In this document: in pieces, positions 26,074-34,335 of the stretch
Numbering within the stretch: the stretch's first letter is position 1
How the letters are laid out: each line of letters starts with the position of its first letter
Assembly (NCBI RefSeq): GCF_005404945.1
Contig: NZ_BJDG01000009.1
Coordinates: 1-64,000 of the forward strand
Length of the DNA: 64,000 nucleotides
Source of the DNA: Lactiplantibacillus pingfangensis
Lineage (GTDB): Bacteria; Bacillota; Bacilli; Lactobacillales; Lactobacillaceae
Direction of reading: 5' to 3'
The notes under the pieces: model-generated
What the model was told of the DNA's origin: nothing
Database searches by the model: none
Seen by the model: the letters and a program-made list of their open reading frames with translations, nothing else
Position numbers and translations under genes: made by a program

Positions 26074-26716
26074 ATTTTCACCCGAACAGTTACGAGCCTA
26101 TTTTGTTTGTGGCTCACAAGATGTTGGTAGTCGTGACATCTTAACAGTTGTGGATTCAGCATTGCAGGCTGGTATTACCGCGTTTCAATTTCGGGACAAA
26201 GGGCGTAGTCAGTTAAGCGACTCGGCGCGATTGCAATTAGGTTGCAAGTTACACCAGTTATGTGAAGCTTATCAAGTCCCGTTTATTGTCGACGATAATG
26301 TGGATTTAGCGTTGGCTTTAAAAGCAGATGGGATTCATGTTGGTCAGCATGACCAAAAAATTCAGCAAGTGCTAAGTCGGGTTCAGGGAAAAATGTTTGT
26401 GGGATTATCTTGTTCAACGCTGCCAGAAGTTGAAGCGGCTAATCAGCTGTCAGGTGTTGCTTACTTGGGCAGTGGCCCGGTTTTTCCAACCAGCTCCAAG
26501 GCGGATGCTGATCCAGTGATTGGGCTGAATGGCTTAACACGCATCGTAGCACTTTCTAAAGTGCCAGTTGTGGCAATCGGCGGGATAACTGCTGAACAAT
26601 TACCGGCAATTGCGGCCACCGGTGCGCGTGGTGCGGCGGTGATCTCTTTGTTAGCACAGCGCGATAATATGGGTGCAACAGTACAAGAAATGTTAGCAGT
26701 AACGGCCCGAAAATGA
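26063..26716 (+). CDS. thiE: Thiamine-phosphate synthase
   Basis: 217-aa TIM-barrel enzyme joining HMP-diphosphate and thiazole phosphate into thiamine phosphate. Motifs: QFRDKGRS (pyrophosphate-binding), FIVDDNVDLALALKADGIHVGQ, GSGPVFPTSSKADADPVIGL (thiazole site loop) and VVAIGGITAEQLP. Overlaps thiD (translational coupling, GAGGTGA within thiD). Its stop codon overlaps a consensus Noc site at 26716. With thiM dead, its thiazole-phosphate substrate must come from elsewhere. Confidence 0.95.
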   Translation: MTRKFSPEQLRAYFVCGSQDVGSRDILTVVDSALQAGITAFQFRDKGRSQLSDSARLQLGCKLHQLCEAYQVPFIVDDNVDLALALKADGIHVGQHDQKIQQVLSRVQGKMFVGLSCSTLPEVEAANQLSGVAYLGSGPVFPTSSKADADPVIGLNGLTRIVALSKVPVVAIGGITAEQLPAIAATGARGAAVISLLAQRDNMGATVQEMLAVTARK

Positions 26717-26729
26717 TTTCCCGGGAAAT
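26716..26729. promoter_or_regulatory. Noc-binding-type palindrome, consensus
   Basis: ATTTCCCGGGAAAT matches the nucleoid occlusion factor (Noc) site of Bacillus subtilis exactly. Its first base is the last base of the thiE stop codon. Confidence 0.75.
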
Positions 26730-26871
26730 AAACGAATGTCCGGTTGTGAATAAATGGCATGGTTGAATACATGCGAGTTTTATCGATAAAATGGTTGTTC
26801 AGTGTTATATTGAAATTGTTGTTAGCTACTTTTAGCTCCAGAACTGTTATGAAGAAGGAGACAAACTGAAA

Positions 26872-27366
26872 ATGGTAAAATCCGATGTGAAGATTAATGC
26901 TTGGGAACCGTTTGAATCACAACTTCATCAGTACTATTTACCGGCATCTATACGGCTTGATAATGAGACATTTCCAGAAACTTGGAAATTTCAGCTCCCG
27001 CGTGATAGTACTTATCACAAAGTCAAACCAATTGATGTTGGAATCACTGTTGACGGTGTAAAGTTTTCATCTAAAAAGGGAACGATTGTTTTGCCGATAG
27101 ATCAGATTAGCAATGTTAGTGTTGACGTGGCTCAAAAAGAGATGATGACGCAAGCCATGGCCATACCCTTTGCTAGCGTTTATTTTATTGCTACGATTAC
27201 ATTTACTAAAACTGATGGCAAAAAATTTAAGATCAGTTTGCCAGACTTTACCTTCATACCCGCATTAGCAGGACTGTTAAATAGACTAGGCATTACTTAT
27301 CTAGATCCTACGGGGTTGGGAGATCACTTAGACGATTTATCAAACTATCTTAAAACACTTTTCTAA
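26872..27366 (+). CDS. Unknown protein, PH-like beta fold suspected
   Basis: 164 aa, RBS AAGGAG. The sequence is a series of short strands (PIDVGITVDGVKFSSKKGTIVLPIDQISNVSVDV) followed by a hydrophobic strand pair (PFASVYFIATITFTKTDGKKFKISLPDF) and a C-terminal amphipathic helix, a pattern like bacterial PH-type or GRAM-like domains. That assignment is a guess from pattern only. No signal peptide. Monocistronic. Confidence 0.6.
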   Translation: MVKSDVKINAWEPFESQLHQYYLPASIRLDNETFPETWKFQLPRDSTYHKVKPIDVGITVDGVKFSSKKGTIVLPIDQISNVSVDVAQKEMMTQAMAIPFASVYFIATITFTKTDGKKFKISLPDFTFIPALAGLLNRLGITYLDPTGLGDHLDDLSNYLKTLF

Positions 27367-27525
27367 TTATTTACTGACAAAAATGCAAAGAAAAAAGTAA
27401 TAAGTGGTGTCTATTCAGACATGAGTGGTTGAAATTCGCTGTGGCCCTAGTCTCGACGATACCTAGCCTGACTAGTACGCAAAATCAGAAATTCCCGGCA
27501 TCTGAACACTTTCCTAACTTAATAG

Positions 27526-27554
27526 TTGACATTAGCTGAAATAAAACTTAATCT
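27526..27554 (+). promoter_or_regulatory. Promoter of the T-box operon
   Basis: TTGACA (27526-27531), 17 bp, TAATCT (27549-27554), 40 bp before stem I of the T-box. The rest of 27367-27590 shows no gene. Confidence 0.6.
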
Positions 27555-27594
27555 TTAATTAATCAAATCGCCATAATTTTTTAATTGAATATTG

Positions 27595-27848
27595 AGTGCT
27601 GTGAAGAGCAGAGTAAGTTAAAGGCCGAAGATTAGCGACTGCCGATAGTGTGAGGGTGGCTTCTTAATTTAACTGAAGATGGGTTTGGAGCACTGACTGG
27701 TGTTGCTGATACTAGTCCGAGGGGAGTCGTTAGTCTCCTGACATGTTTTTAATGTTATCGAGGTGGGTTTGGTTAACCACGAACTCGGGGTGGTACCACG
27801 AAACCAATCGTCCCTGTATACAATTATTGTGTGCAGGGATTTTTTGGC
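27595..27848 (+). ncRNA. T-box leader, probable Asp specifier
   Basis: Stem I base AGTGCT (27595-27600) pairs with AGCACT (27688-27693). Inner stem AGTTAAA pairs with TTTAACT, flanked by the loop-E bases AGTA and GAA. The bases after GAA, GAT at 27678-27680, take the specifier position and read Asp. The T-box sequence GGGGTGGTACCACG (27787-27800) is followed by a terminator: TCCCTGTATACAA / TTGTGTGCAGGGA plus T-run. Uncharged tRNA would allow read-through into the hydrolase and OppA genes. Confidence 0.88.
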
Positions 27849-27872
27849 GATAAAAGAAAGAGGTTGTTGAAG

Positions 27873-28607
27873 ATGACAAAGCCAATTATTGGGGTGGCGC
27901 CCGGAACGCTTGCGGTAGATAGTCAAATGTTTCCTGGTCGTAAGCGTGATTATGTCAATCGGGTTTACTTACGCTCAATTACAGCTAACGGCGGGGTGCC
28001 GTTAGTCTTGCCCGTCACAAATGACGCAGAGACGATTGCGCGCTATGTTGGGCTAATTGACGGTCTGCTGCTCTGCGGGGGACAAGATGTGAATCCGTTA
28101 GTGTATGGCGAAGAACCGTTAGAAAAATTAGGTGGGATTGATCCGGAGCGGGATACTTATGAAATTGCTTTAATCAAAGCGGTACATGCAGTACACAAGC
28201 CAATTTTTGGCATTTGCCGCGGGATCCAAATTTTGAATGCATGCTATGGTGGGACGATTTATCAGGATCTTTCGTATATGCCAGCCGGGCAAGGAACCAT
28301 TAAACATTTGCAGGCGCAGTTACCGGCATATGGCATGCACCATGTCCAGGTTGCGCCTAAATCAGTCTTGGCTGAGTTTTTAGGTCAAACTGAGTTGGCG
28401 GTGAATTCGTTTCATCATCAAACGTTGCACCAAATTGCGCCAGGGTTTCAAGTGGTTGCGACGGCGCCCGATTCGGTGGTTGAAGCAATTGAAGCCACGG
28501 ACGGCGGGTTACAATTGGCAGTCCAGTGGCATCCCGAAGAAATGCAGGCAGTCGAACCAGTCATGGCACGTTTGTTTGCCAAATTTATTGTAACTAGTCA
28601 GCGCTAA
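27873..28607 (+). CDS. Gamma-glutamyl-gamma-aminobutyrate hydrolase family protein
   Basis: 244-aa class I glutamine-amidotransferase-like hydrolase (peptidase C26, PuuD-like) that cleaves gamma-glutamyl amide bonds. IGVAPGT opens the chain, LLCGGQDVNPLVYGEE lies mid-protein, the nucleophile Cys is in FGICRGIQILN (about residue 115), and the His/Glu pair is in VQWHPEEMQ near the end. Start at 27873 follows AGAGG; an upstream ATG at 27831 lies within the T-box terminator. First gene after the T-box, so it is tied to amino-acid starvation; releasing Glu or related amino acids from peptides would fit. Confidence 0.88.
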   Translation: MTKPIIGVAPGTLAVDSQMFPGRKRDYVNRVYLRSITANGGVPLVLPVTNDAETIARYVGLIDGLLLCGGQDVNPLVYGEEPLEKLGGIDPERDTYEIALIKAVHAVHKPIFGICRGIQILNACYGGTIYQDLSYMPAGQGTIKHLQAQLPAYGMHHVQVAPKSVLAEFLGQTELAVNSFHHQTLHQIAPGFQVVATAPDSVVEAIEATDGGLQLAVQWHPEEMQAVEPVMARLFAKFIVTSQR

Positions 28608-28625
28608 GATAGACGGGGAAAATGT

Positions 28626-30257
28626 ATGAACAAAACAAAAAAATGGGTAAGTGGTCTCGAAATTGTGACATTAGGATTAGTCTTAGCTAGTTGTGGGACA
28701 CAAACGACTTCTAAGACTAAAAATAGCAGTAAGACGTTGACGGTGACTGCCTCACAGGCCATTGCGACCGCCGACCCGAATAAGGCTGACGATATTGCGA
28801 GTCAGGCTGCCATTGCACAGTTTATGGAGGGCCTCTACACGACTAATACTAAGGGTAAGGTTGTGCCAGCAATTGCGACAAAAGTGGTCAAACCCACGGA
28901 TGGTGGTAAGAAATACACATTCACGCTTCGGCGGAATGCCAAGTGGTCGAATGGGCAACCGGTGACGGCCGCGGACTTCGTGTATTCATTGCAGCGACAA
29001 GTTAATCCGGCAACTAAATCACAAGAAGTTGGACATGTTGCTGAAATTCAAAATGCGACTGCAATTACTGCCGGTAAAAAGGCAGTCAAAACCCTAGGTG
29101 CTAAGGCCCTAGGAAAGTATAAATTGCAACTGACGTTAACCCAAAAGGTGCCGTATTTTAACTATCGGTTGGCGACTGAAATTTATCCACTTAATCAGAA
29201 GTTTACTGAGAAGTACGGCAACAAATATGGGACTACTGCCGCTAGAACCTTATCAAATGGGCCTTATGTCCTAAAAAATTGGGATGGGACGAGTGATACT
29301 TGGAAATACGTCAAGAATCCTAATTATTACGATCGTCAGGCCGTTCATATTAATAACGTTAAGGTTGAAACGGTTAAAACTAACAGCACGGCTCAAAATT
29401 TATTTGAAAGCAATGCCGTTCAAGTCACCCAGATTACCGGTACGCAAGTTGCCAGTGCCAAGCAAGGCGCTTTGAAGAAATCGTTAACAGTGACCAAACT
29501 CAATCAGCTCTACTTCATGCCGTGGAACAACCAACGCACATTGACGAAAAATGCTGATTTACGGCGAGCAGTGAGCTATGCGTTGAATCGCAACTCCCTA
29601 GTAAAAAACGTGTTGAAAGATGGGTCAACGGCGGCAACATCGCTCGTACCAACGGGTAACACTAAAAATCCTGAAACCGGGCAAGATTTCAATCAGGATA
29701 CTGGCAACTTATATCCGTATAGTCCAGCCAAGGCCAAGGAATACTGGCAGAAGGCGCAAGCCAGTTTGGGTAAAAAGCACATCACGTTACAATTACTGAC
29801 CAATGATACTGATGTGAATAAATCAGTGGCTGAATTCGTTCAGGCTGCCATCGAAAAACATTTGGATGGCGTCAAAGTCACGGTTAAGTCAGTCCCACTA
29901 ACGAATGAAATCTCGACATTAAGTAAAGGCAATTTTGATTTTGCGACTTTAGCTTGGTCTAGTGATTTCCAAGATCCGGTTGATTTTCTCAACAAAGCTT
30001 CTGTCACAAATTCCGTTGATTTTGGGAAATTCCAAAATCGTGATTACGAAAAAAAGATTGCGACAATTACAGCGGGAACCCAAACTAAAACGGCCCGCTA
30101 TCAAACGATGCAACAGGCAGCTAAATTAGTTGCTGAGGAACAGGGGGTCACGCCACTGTATCAGACGGCAGCGGCTCATTTAATTAGTGATAAGGTTGGT
30201 GGCGTTCATTTTACGTTGCTACGAGATGCCTTGTACCGCTATGCTTATTGGAAATAA
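28626..30257 (+). CDS. Oligopeptide-binding lipoprotein (OppA type)
   Basis: 543-aa ABC-transporter substrate-binding protein, family 5. A signal peptide ends in the lipobox LASC (about residue 23), so it is anchored outside the membrane. Family features: GLYTTNTKGKVVPAIATKV, YTFTLRRNAKWSNGQPVTAADFVYSLQR, LRRAVSYALNR. It captures peptides for an Opp permease encoded elsewhere, as no permease or ATPase genes lie beside it. 18 bp after the hydrolase gene and under the same T-box, suggesting peptide scavenging when the specifier amino acid runs short. Confidence 0.92.
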   Translation: MNKTKKWVSGLEIVTLGLVLASCGTQTTSKTKNSSKTLTVTASQAIATADPNKADDIASQAAIAQFMEGLYTTNTKGKVVPAIATKVVKPTDGGKKYTFTLRRNAKWSNGQPVTAADFVYSLQRQVNPATKSQEVGHVAEIQNATAITAGKKAVKTLGAKALGKYKLQLTLTQKVPYFNYRLATEIYPLNQKFTEKYGNKYGTTAARTLSNGPYVLKNWDGTSDTWKYVKNPNYYDRQAVHINNVKVETVKTNSTAQNLFESNAVQVTQITGTQVASAKQGALKKSLTVTKLNQLYFMPWNNQRTLTKNADLRRAVSYALNRNSLVKNVLKDGSTAATSLVPTGNTKNPETGQDFNQDTGNLYPYSPAKAKEYWQKAQASLGKKHITLQLLTNDTDVNKSVAEFVQAAIEKHLDGVKVTVKSVPLTNEISTLSKGNFDFATLAWSSDFQDPVDFLNKASVTNSVDFGKFQNRDYEKKIATITAGTQTKTARYQTMQQAAKLVAEEQGVTPLYQTAAAHLISDKVGGVHFTLLRDALYRYAYWK

Positions 30258-30267
30258 CTTGCTTGTT

Positions 30268-30301
30268 AAACTGGTTCTGACAACTTGTCGGAGCCAGTTT
30301 T
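30268..30301 (+). terminator. Terminator of the T-box operon
   Basis: AAACTGGTTCTGACA / TTGTCGGAGCCAGTTTT, directly after the OppA gene. Confidence 0.8.
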
Positions 30302-30355
30302 AAGTTTAGACTGTTTATTTTTAGAGTGAACCAGTAAAATAGGATTTAACAAAAA

Positions 30356-30371
30356 TGTTTCACGTGAAACA
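30356..30371. promoter_or_regulatory. parS site, consensus
   Basis: TGTTTCACGTGAAACA, perfect palindrome, in the gap between the OppA gene and the flavoprotein gene. Confidence 0.9.
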
Positions 30372-30413
30372 TCTGATAGGTTACACGGATTTAGTGAAGG
30401 GATGGGGAAACGC

Positions 30414-31811
30414 ATGGCTAAGTTTCAATTTGAAGCAACACCGTTAGCAGCTTTGCAGGATCAATATGATGTGATTATTATCGGCTCTGGCAGTACCGGG
30501 TTAGTAAGCGCGATTCAAGCGCACGAGTTAGGCTTACGGCCGGTTATCTTAGAAAAAATGCCGAAGATTGGTGGCAATACGACGCGAGCATCATCTGGGA
30601 TGAACGCGGCCGAAACGCTCGTTCAATTAAAGCATCATGTGGTGGACAGTTATGCTGATTTTTATCATGAAACATTTGTCGGTGGCGGTGAGCAAAACGA
30701 TCCGGCAATGCTGGAATATTTTGCCTCGCATGGGGCGCTAGCGATAGATTGGCTGGCAGCCCATGGGATTGAATTAGATGATTTAACCATCACGGGTGGC
30801 ATGCGTGTGAAACGAACCCACCGACCAAGCAGCTTAGCGCCAATTGGTGGTTTTTTGGTGACACAATTATTGAAAGTGGTGGCGGCCGAAAAGATTCCGT
30901 TATTTACGGAAGTTGATGTGACTGCGTTGCAAAAAGATGCTGAGAAGGTCACAGGGGTAACGGTTACATTGCCCACTGGTAGCCAACGACAGTTAGCGGC
31001 GTCAGCGGTTGTTCTAGCAACTGGTGGCTTCGGTGCCAATCCAAAGTTAATTGCGAAATATCGACCGGAGCTAAAAGCCTACCGGACGACGAATCAACCG
31101 GGGGCAACGGGTGATGGTATCAGTTTGGCGACTAGTGCCGGTGCTGAATTAGTTGATATGGCTCAGATTCAAGTTCATCCAACCGTGCAACAAGATACGG
31201 CGCATGCCTTCTTGATTGGCGAAGCGGTCCGTGGTGAGGGTGCGATTCTAGTTAATGAGGCTGGTCAGCGCTTTGTAAACGAACTGACGACGCGCAAGGC
31301 AGTTACTGCGGCAATTGATCAATTACCAACGAAGCATGCGTACTTGATTTTGGATCATGCGGTTCGTGAACGGGTACCAGCAATCAATTTCTATGATTCC
31401 GTTGGTCTAGTGGTGACGGGCGACACGCTGGCCGATTTGGCCGTTAAAATTAAGGTTCCGGTTGACGAATTAGCGGCGACCATCGCAACCTGGAATGAAG
31501 CGGTGACCACCAAAGCCGATTCTGAATTTGGTCGAACGACCGGGATGTCCCAGCCACTGACAACTGGGCCTTTTTATGCGATTCATATTGCGCCAGCCGT
31601 TCATTACACAATGGGTGGGGTCAAGATTAACGCGCTGACTCAGGTGATTGCGAGAACTGGTCACGTGATTCCAGGGTTGTACGCCGCGGGTGAAATTGCC
31701 GGAGGACTTCATGGCAATAACCGTATCGGCGGTAATTCTATTGCTGAAACGGTGGTCTTTGGCCGGCAAGCGGGGCAACAAGTTTATCGTTACTTAACAA
31801 CTTTAAAATAA
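30414..31811 (+). CDS. Fumarate reductase-type flavoprotein
   Basis: 465-aa FAD protein of the flavocytochrome c/fumarate reductase flavoprotein group, soluble form without cytochrome or FMN-binding extra domain. IIIGSGSTGLVSAI binds FAD (about 20-33), RASSGMNAAET is the second flavin motif, VVLATGGFGANPKLI follows, RGEGAILVNEAGQRFVNELTTR forms the substrate region, and the C-terminal GLYAAGEIAGGLHGNNRIGGNS is the FAD closing motif. It would reduce fumarate or another unsaturated acid, serving as electron sink. Start at 30414 follows GGGATGGGG; a 5-residue longer reading is possible. Confidence 0.9.
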   Translation: MAKFQFEATPLAALQDQYDVIIIGSGSTGLVSAIQAHELGLRPVILEKMPKIGGNTTRASSGMNAAETLVQLKHHVVDSYADFYHETFVGGGEQNDPAMLEYFASHGALAIDWLAAHGIELDDLTITGGMRVKRTHRPSSLAPIGGFLVTQLLKVVAAEKIPLFTEVDVTALQKDAEKVTGVTVTLPTGSQRQLAASAVVLATGGFGANPKLIAKYRPELKAYRTTNQPGATGDGISLATSAGAELVDMAQIQVHPTVQQDTAHAFLIGEAVRGEGAILVNEAGQRFVNELTTRKAVTAAIDQLPTKHAYLILDHAVRERVPAINFYDSVGLVVTGDTLADLAVKIKVPVDELAATIATWNEAVTTKADSEFGRTTGMSQPLTTGPFYAIHIAPAVHYTMGGVKINALTQVIARTGHVIPGLYAAGEIAGGLHGNNRIGGNSIAETVVFGRQAGQQVYRYLTTLK

Positions 31812-31979
31812 GTCTGAATGGCGCTGTGGCATAAGCCATGGGGCTATTTTTGACGCTGAAAATCCTTATCATCGGCAAACTAGTTGCTAGTTGTGTTTTT
31901 AAAGGGTTTTTTGAGAAGGCTTTCATTAGCCAATCTAAGTAGGCTATAATTAACAGCGACAATCAGGAGGTGAGGTTGG

Positions 31980-33575
31980 ATGGAACTTCAAAATGGCATG
32001 CAGGTATTGTTGTCAACTGGAGAGCAATATGAACTTTTGGCGGTCATTGATCATGGACAGCACTGTTTGGCGAAGCAGTTAAAGGAAACGGCAGTTGTCG
32101 AAATTATTGAAACTAGCAAAATTATTCAGATAACTGAACAGTCTTCGGCAAGTGCGACTGAAACCGGTGACCAAGAACTAGCATCAGTTGCCGTTGTGGG
32201 GGAACATTATGTCGTCGGTATCGAACAAGCGTTGGCGACGTTAACTGTCGGTATGACCGTTTTGCTACAACGGGAGGCAAATAACCAGTACGATGAGCAA
32301 GCGATTTCTGTGTGGACTTTAGGCCATGCCCGGCTTGGATACATTTCTCGTCATCAGAATAGCCCGTATGCGCAGTTGCTTGATCAAGGGGCCTATTTGT
32401 ATGGTAAAGTTGCTCAGCTTGACTTAACGGCTCAAAAGTTAAAAATTACGTTGTTTCGGGTGACCGGCATCGCGGATAACCCTGCATTGCGAATACAGCA
32501 GCAACTGGCGCAACTGCCAGTTGCCGGTCCAGCGGCCTTACCAAAACAGTTATTAATGACGCCGCTAGGAACGTTGATTGTGAAGTGCAACGGCAGTCCA
32601 ATTGCCTATCAACTGACGCCTTTAACGCCTTGGCTGACTCCAGATGACCGACTGACGGTGACCCGGCGCTATTTGGTAACGCCTGATTGGTCAGTGGTGT
32701 CAGATCAAAGTTTGGTGAGCTGTGAATTAAGCACTGAAACGACGGTTATCGAGACTTGGCAAAGTGCGACCGAACAAGCCGTTGTTATGGCAAATAGCGA
32801 TAGTTTTTATGTAGTCGGTCTGAGTGCCAAGACGTATATCGCTGCTAATGATAATTTTATAACGGATGCTACCGTTCCACGGGCTTTTTACCGGGTTGAT
32901 CGGGTTGCGGCACATCAGACTGCGGGATTTATTGTCAGTTGGGTGTCATTTGGGGCGTTGCAGGTCAAAAAAATCATGCAACACGCGCTAAATTATCCTA
33001 ATACGCCAGTCTGGTCACCTTATACACCGCAACCGGCAGTGCAAACGCAAGTCAGTTTGACGCGGACAGAGCTTGCGGCCTTGATGGTGTCACCACGGCC
33101 AAATATTCAAGGTGGTCAGGAGCTAGCGCCTAGTGTGAGCGAGTTAACGTTAGCTAAAATACGCGCAGTTTTAGGCGACCAGGCCTATCACGCATTGGCG
33201 AATTATCAGGAGCGCGTCCAATTAGTTGCCGGCAGTTTGGATAATGTTGATCCCGACCTGTTGCAGGCACTGATTCATGCGACAATCTATCATGAAATCA
33301 GTACCTTGCGCTATTTCTCACCCGATCGTGGGATGGTCAGTTTGCCGATTTATCCCTGTCAATTATTTAGTGCAACGTTAGGTGAAGATGATGACCAAGA
33401 AATCGGTTGGCTAGCTTTTTACAATTTTGAGTCCTTTGAGTTAGAACAAGCCCCCTTAACGGCCATTTCGAGTGTGGCAATTATTGAGAACCCAGAGCAT
33501 CCGCAACAAGCACTGGCACCGGAAGAACTGGATTGGTTATCACTATTTTTGACCAGTTGGAATGATGTGGACTAA
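31980..33575 (+). CDS. HIRAN-domain protein of unknown function
   Basis: 531 aa. Residues about 70-165 match the HIRAN pattern: VAVVGEHYVVGIEQALATLTVGMTVLLQREANNQYDEQAISVW, then LGYISRHQNSPYAQLLDQG. HIRAN domains bind damaged DNA or replication intermediates when fused to helicases or nucleases; here no catalytic domain is attached. The remainder (about 180-530) is mostly strand-rich and unknown, with an acidic C-terminus. RBS AGGAGG 9 bp before ATG and a TATAAT at 31945. Monocistronic. A DNA-repair or regulatory role is only a guess. Confidence 0.75.
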   Translation: MELQNGMQVLLSTGEQYELLAVIDHGQHCLAKQLKETAVVEIIETSKIIQITEQSSASATETGDQELASVAVVGEHYVVGIEQALATLTVGMTVLLQREANNQYDEQAISVWTLGHARLGYISRHQNSPYAQLLDQGAYLYGKVAQLDLTAQKLKITLFRVTGIADNPALRIQQQLAQLPVAGPAALPKQLLMTPLGTLIVKCNGSPIAYQLTPLTPWLTPDDRLTVTRRYLVTPDWSVVSDQSLVSCELSTETTVIETWQSATEQAVVMANSDSFYVVGLSAKTYIAANDNFITDATVPRAFYRVDRVAAHQTAGFIVSWVSFGALQVKKIMQHALNYPNTPVWSPYTPQPAVQTQVSLTRTELAALMVSPRPNIQGGQELAPSVSELTLAKIRAVLGDQAYHALANYQERVQLVAGSLDNVDPDLLQALIHATIYHEISTLRYFSPDRGMVSLPIYPCQLFSATLGEDDDQEIGWLAFYNFESFELEQAPLTAISSVAIIENPEHPQQALAPEELDWLSLFLTSWNDVD

Positions 33576-33590
33576 TTAGTCAAAATAAAA

Positions 33591-33633
33591 AGCATGCCGC
33601 AAAAGGGTGTTAGCTGCCTTTTGCGACATGTTT
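33591..33633. terminator. Bidirectional terminator
   Basis: GCATGCCGCAAAAGG / CCTTTTGCGACATGT with flanking A- and T-runs, between the convergent HIRAN and NUDIX genes. Confidence 0.82.
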
Positions 33634-33641
33634 CGGTTTAG

Positions 33642-34106
33642 CTATTCGGAGCGGTTTTTCAGAAACGCTTTGGCTGCAACTAACGTGTCTGCGGTTTGTT
33701 GGTTGAGTAATGGTGGTAACTGATCGAAGTCAAAATATGCGAGCTTCAAGGTTTCATCAGTGGCGGTTTGTAACGGTTGGCCACCAACAGCTTCGACTAA
33801 GAATAGTTCAGTAATTGTTTGCACAACGTCGCCATTTGGATAGATGGTTTCACCTTGGTCAAAGATACCAATCGGTGCAATGACTTTAACGTCGATACCG
33901 CTATCTTCCTTATATTCACGCACACAGGCGGTTGCATACGATTCACCGTATTCCAAATAACCGCCGGGAAGGCTCCAGTTATGCGTATCTGTTCTGAGAT
34001 TTAACAACACTTGTTGTTGATCGTTAACTAAAATACCTGCTGCTGTATTTAAAATTAACGGTTTGTGACCGACTAATGCGCGTAATTCTTTGATATAGTT
34101 TGCCAT
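33642..34106 (-). CDS. NUDIX hydrolase
   Basis: 154-aa pyrophosphohydrolase of the MutT/NUDIX superfamily. The NUDIX box begins at GGYLEYGESYATACVREY and continues KEDSGIDV (about residues 43-68); the second of the two metal-binding acidic residues of the usual EE pair is Asp. Metal-dependent hydrolysis of nucleoside diphosphate derivatives is expected; the substrate cannot be read. Start at 34106, with GTGAGG upstream. The domain N-terminal to the box begins LNTAAGILVNDQQQVLLNLR. Confidence 0.9.
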   Translation of the reverse strand: MANYIKELRALVGHKPLILNTAAGILVNDQQQVLLNLRTDTHNWSLPGGYLEYGESYATACVREYKEDSGIDVKVIAPIGIFDQGETIYPNGDVVQTITELFLVEAVGGQPLQTATDETLKLAYFDFDQLPPLLNQQTADTLVAAKAFLKNRSE

Positions 34107-34335
34107 GACTGCCAACCTCACTTTAAGTTGTTTTCTATAGTATACCGGTTACAACTCGAAAATAATATGTTAACGAACTTCTACATAGTCGCTGAAATCA
34201 GTGTTAGCTCACGCTATCAGCCCAGTTTATTAGGAAATTATCATTTGCGCCACAGCGAAATTTTAGCTAAGATGGAAGTTAACACTTGTGACGGATTGCA
34301 AGTTGTTGCTTGAATTAATGAAAAGAGAGAAAGTT

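Noticed and set aside
34128-34313. 61-aa frame upstream of the amino acid permease
   Set aside because: No ribosome binding site and no recognisable domain; it overlaps the permease leader.
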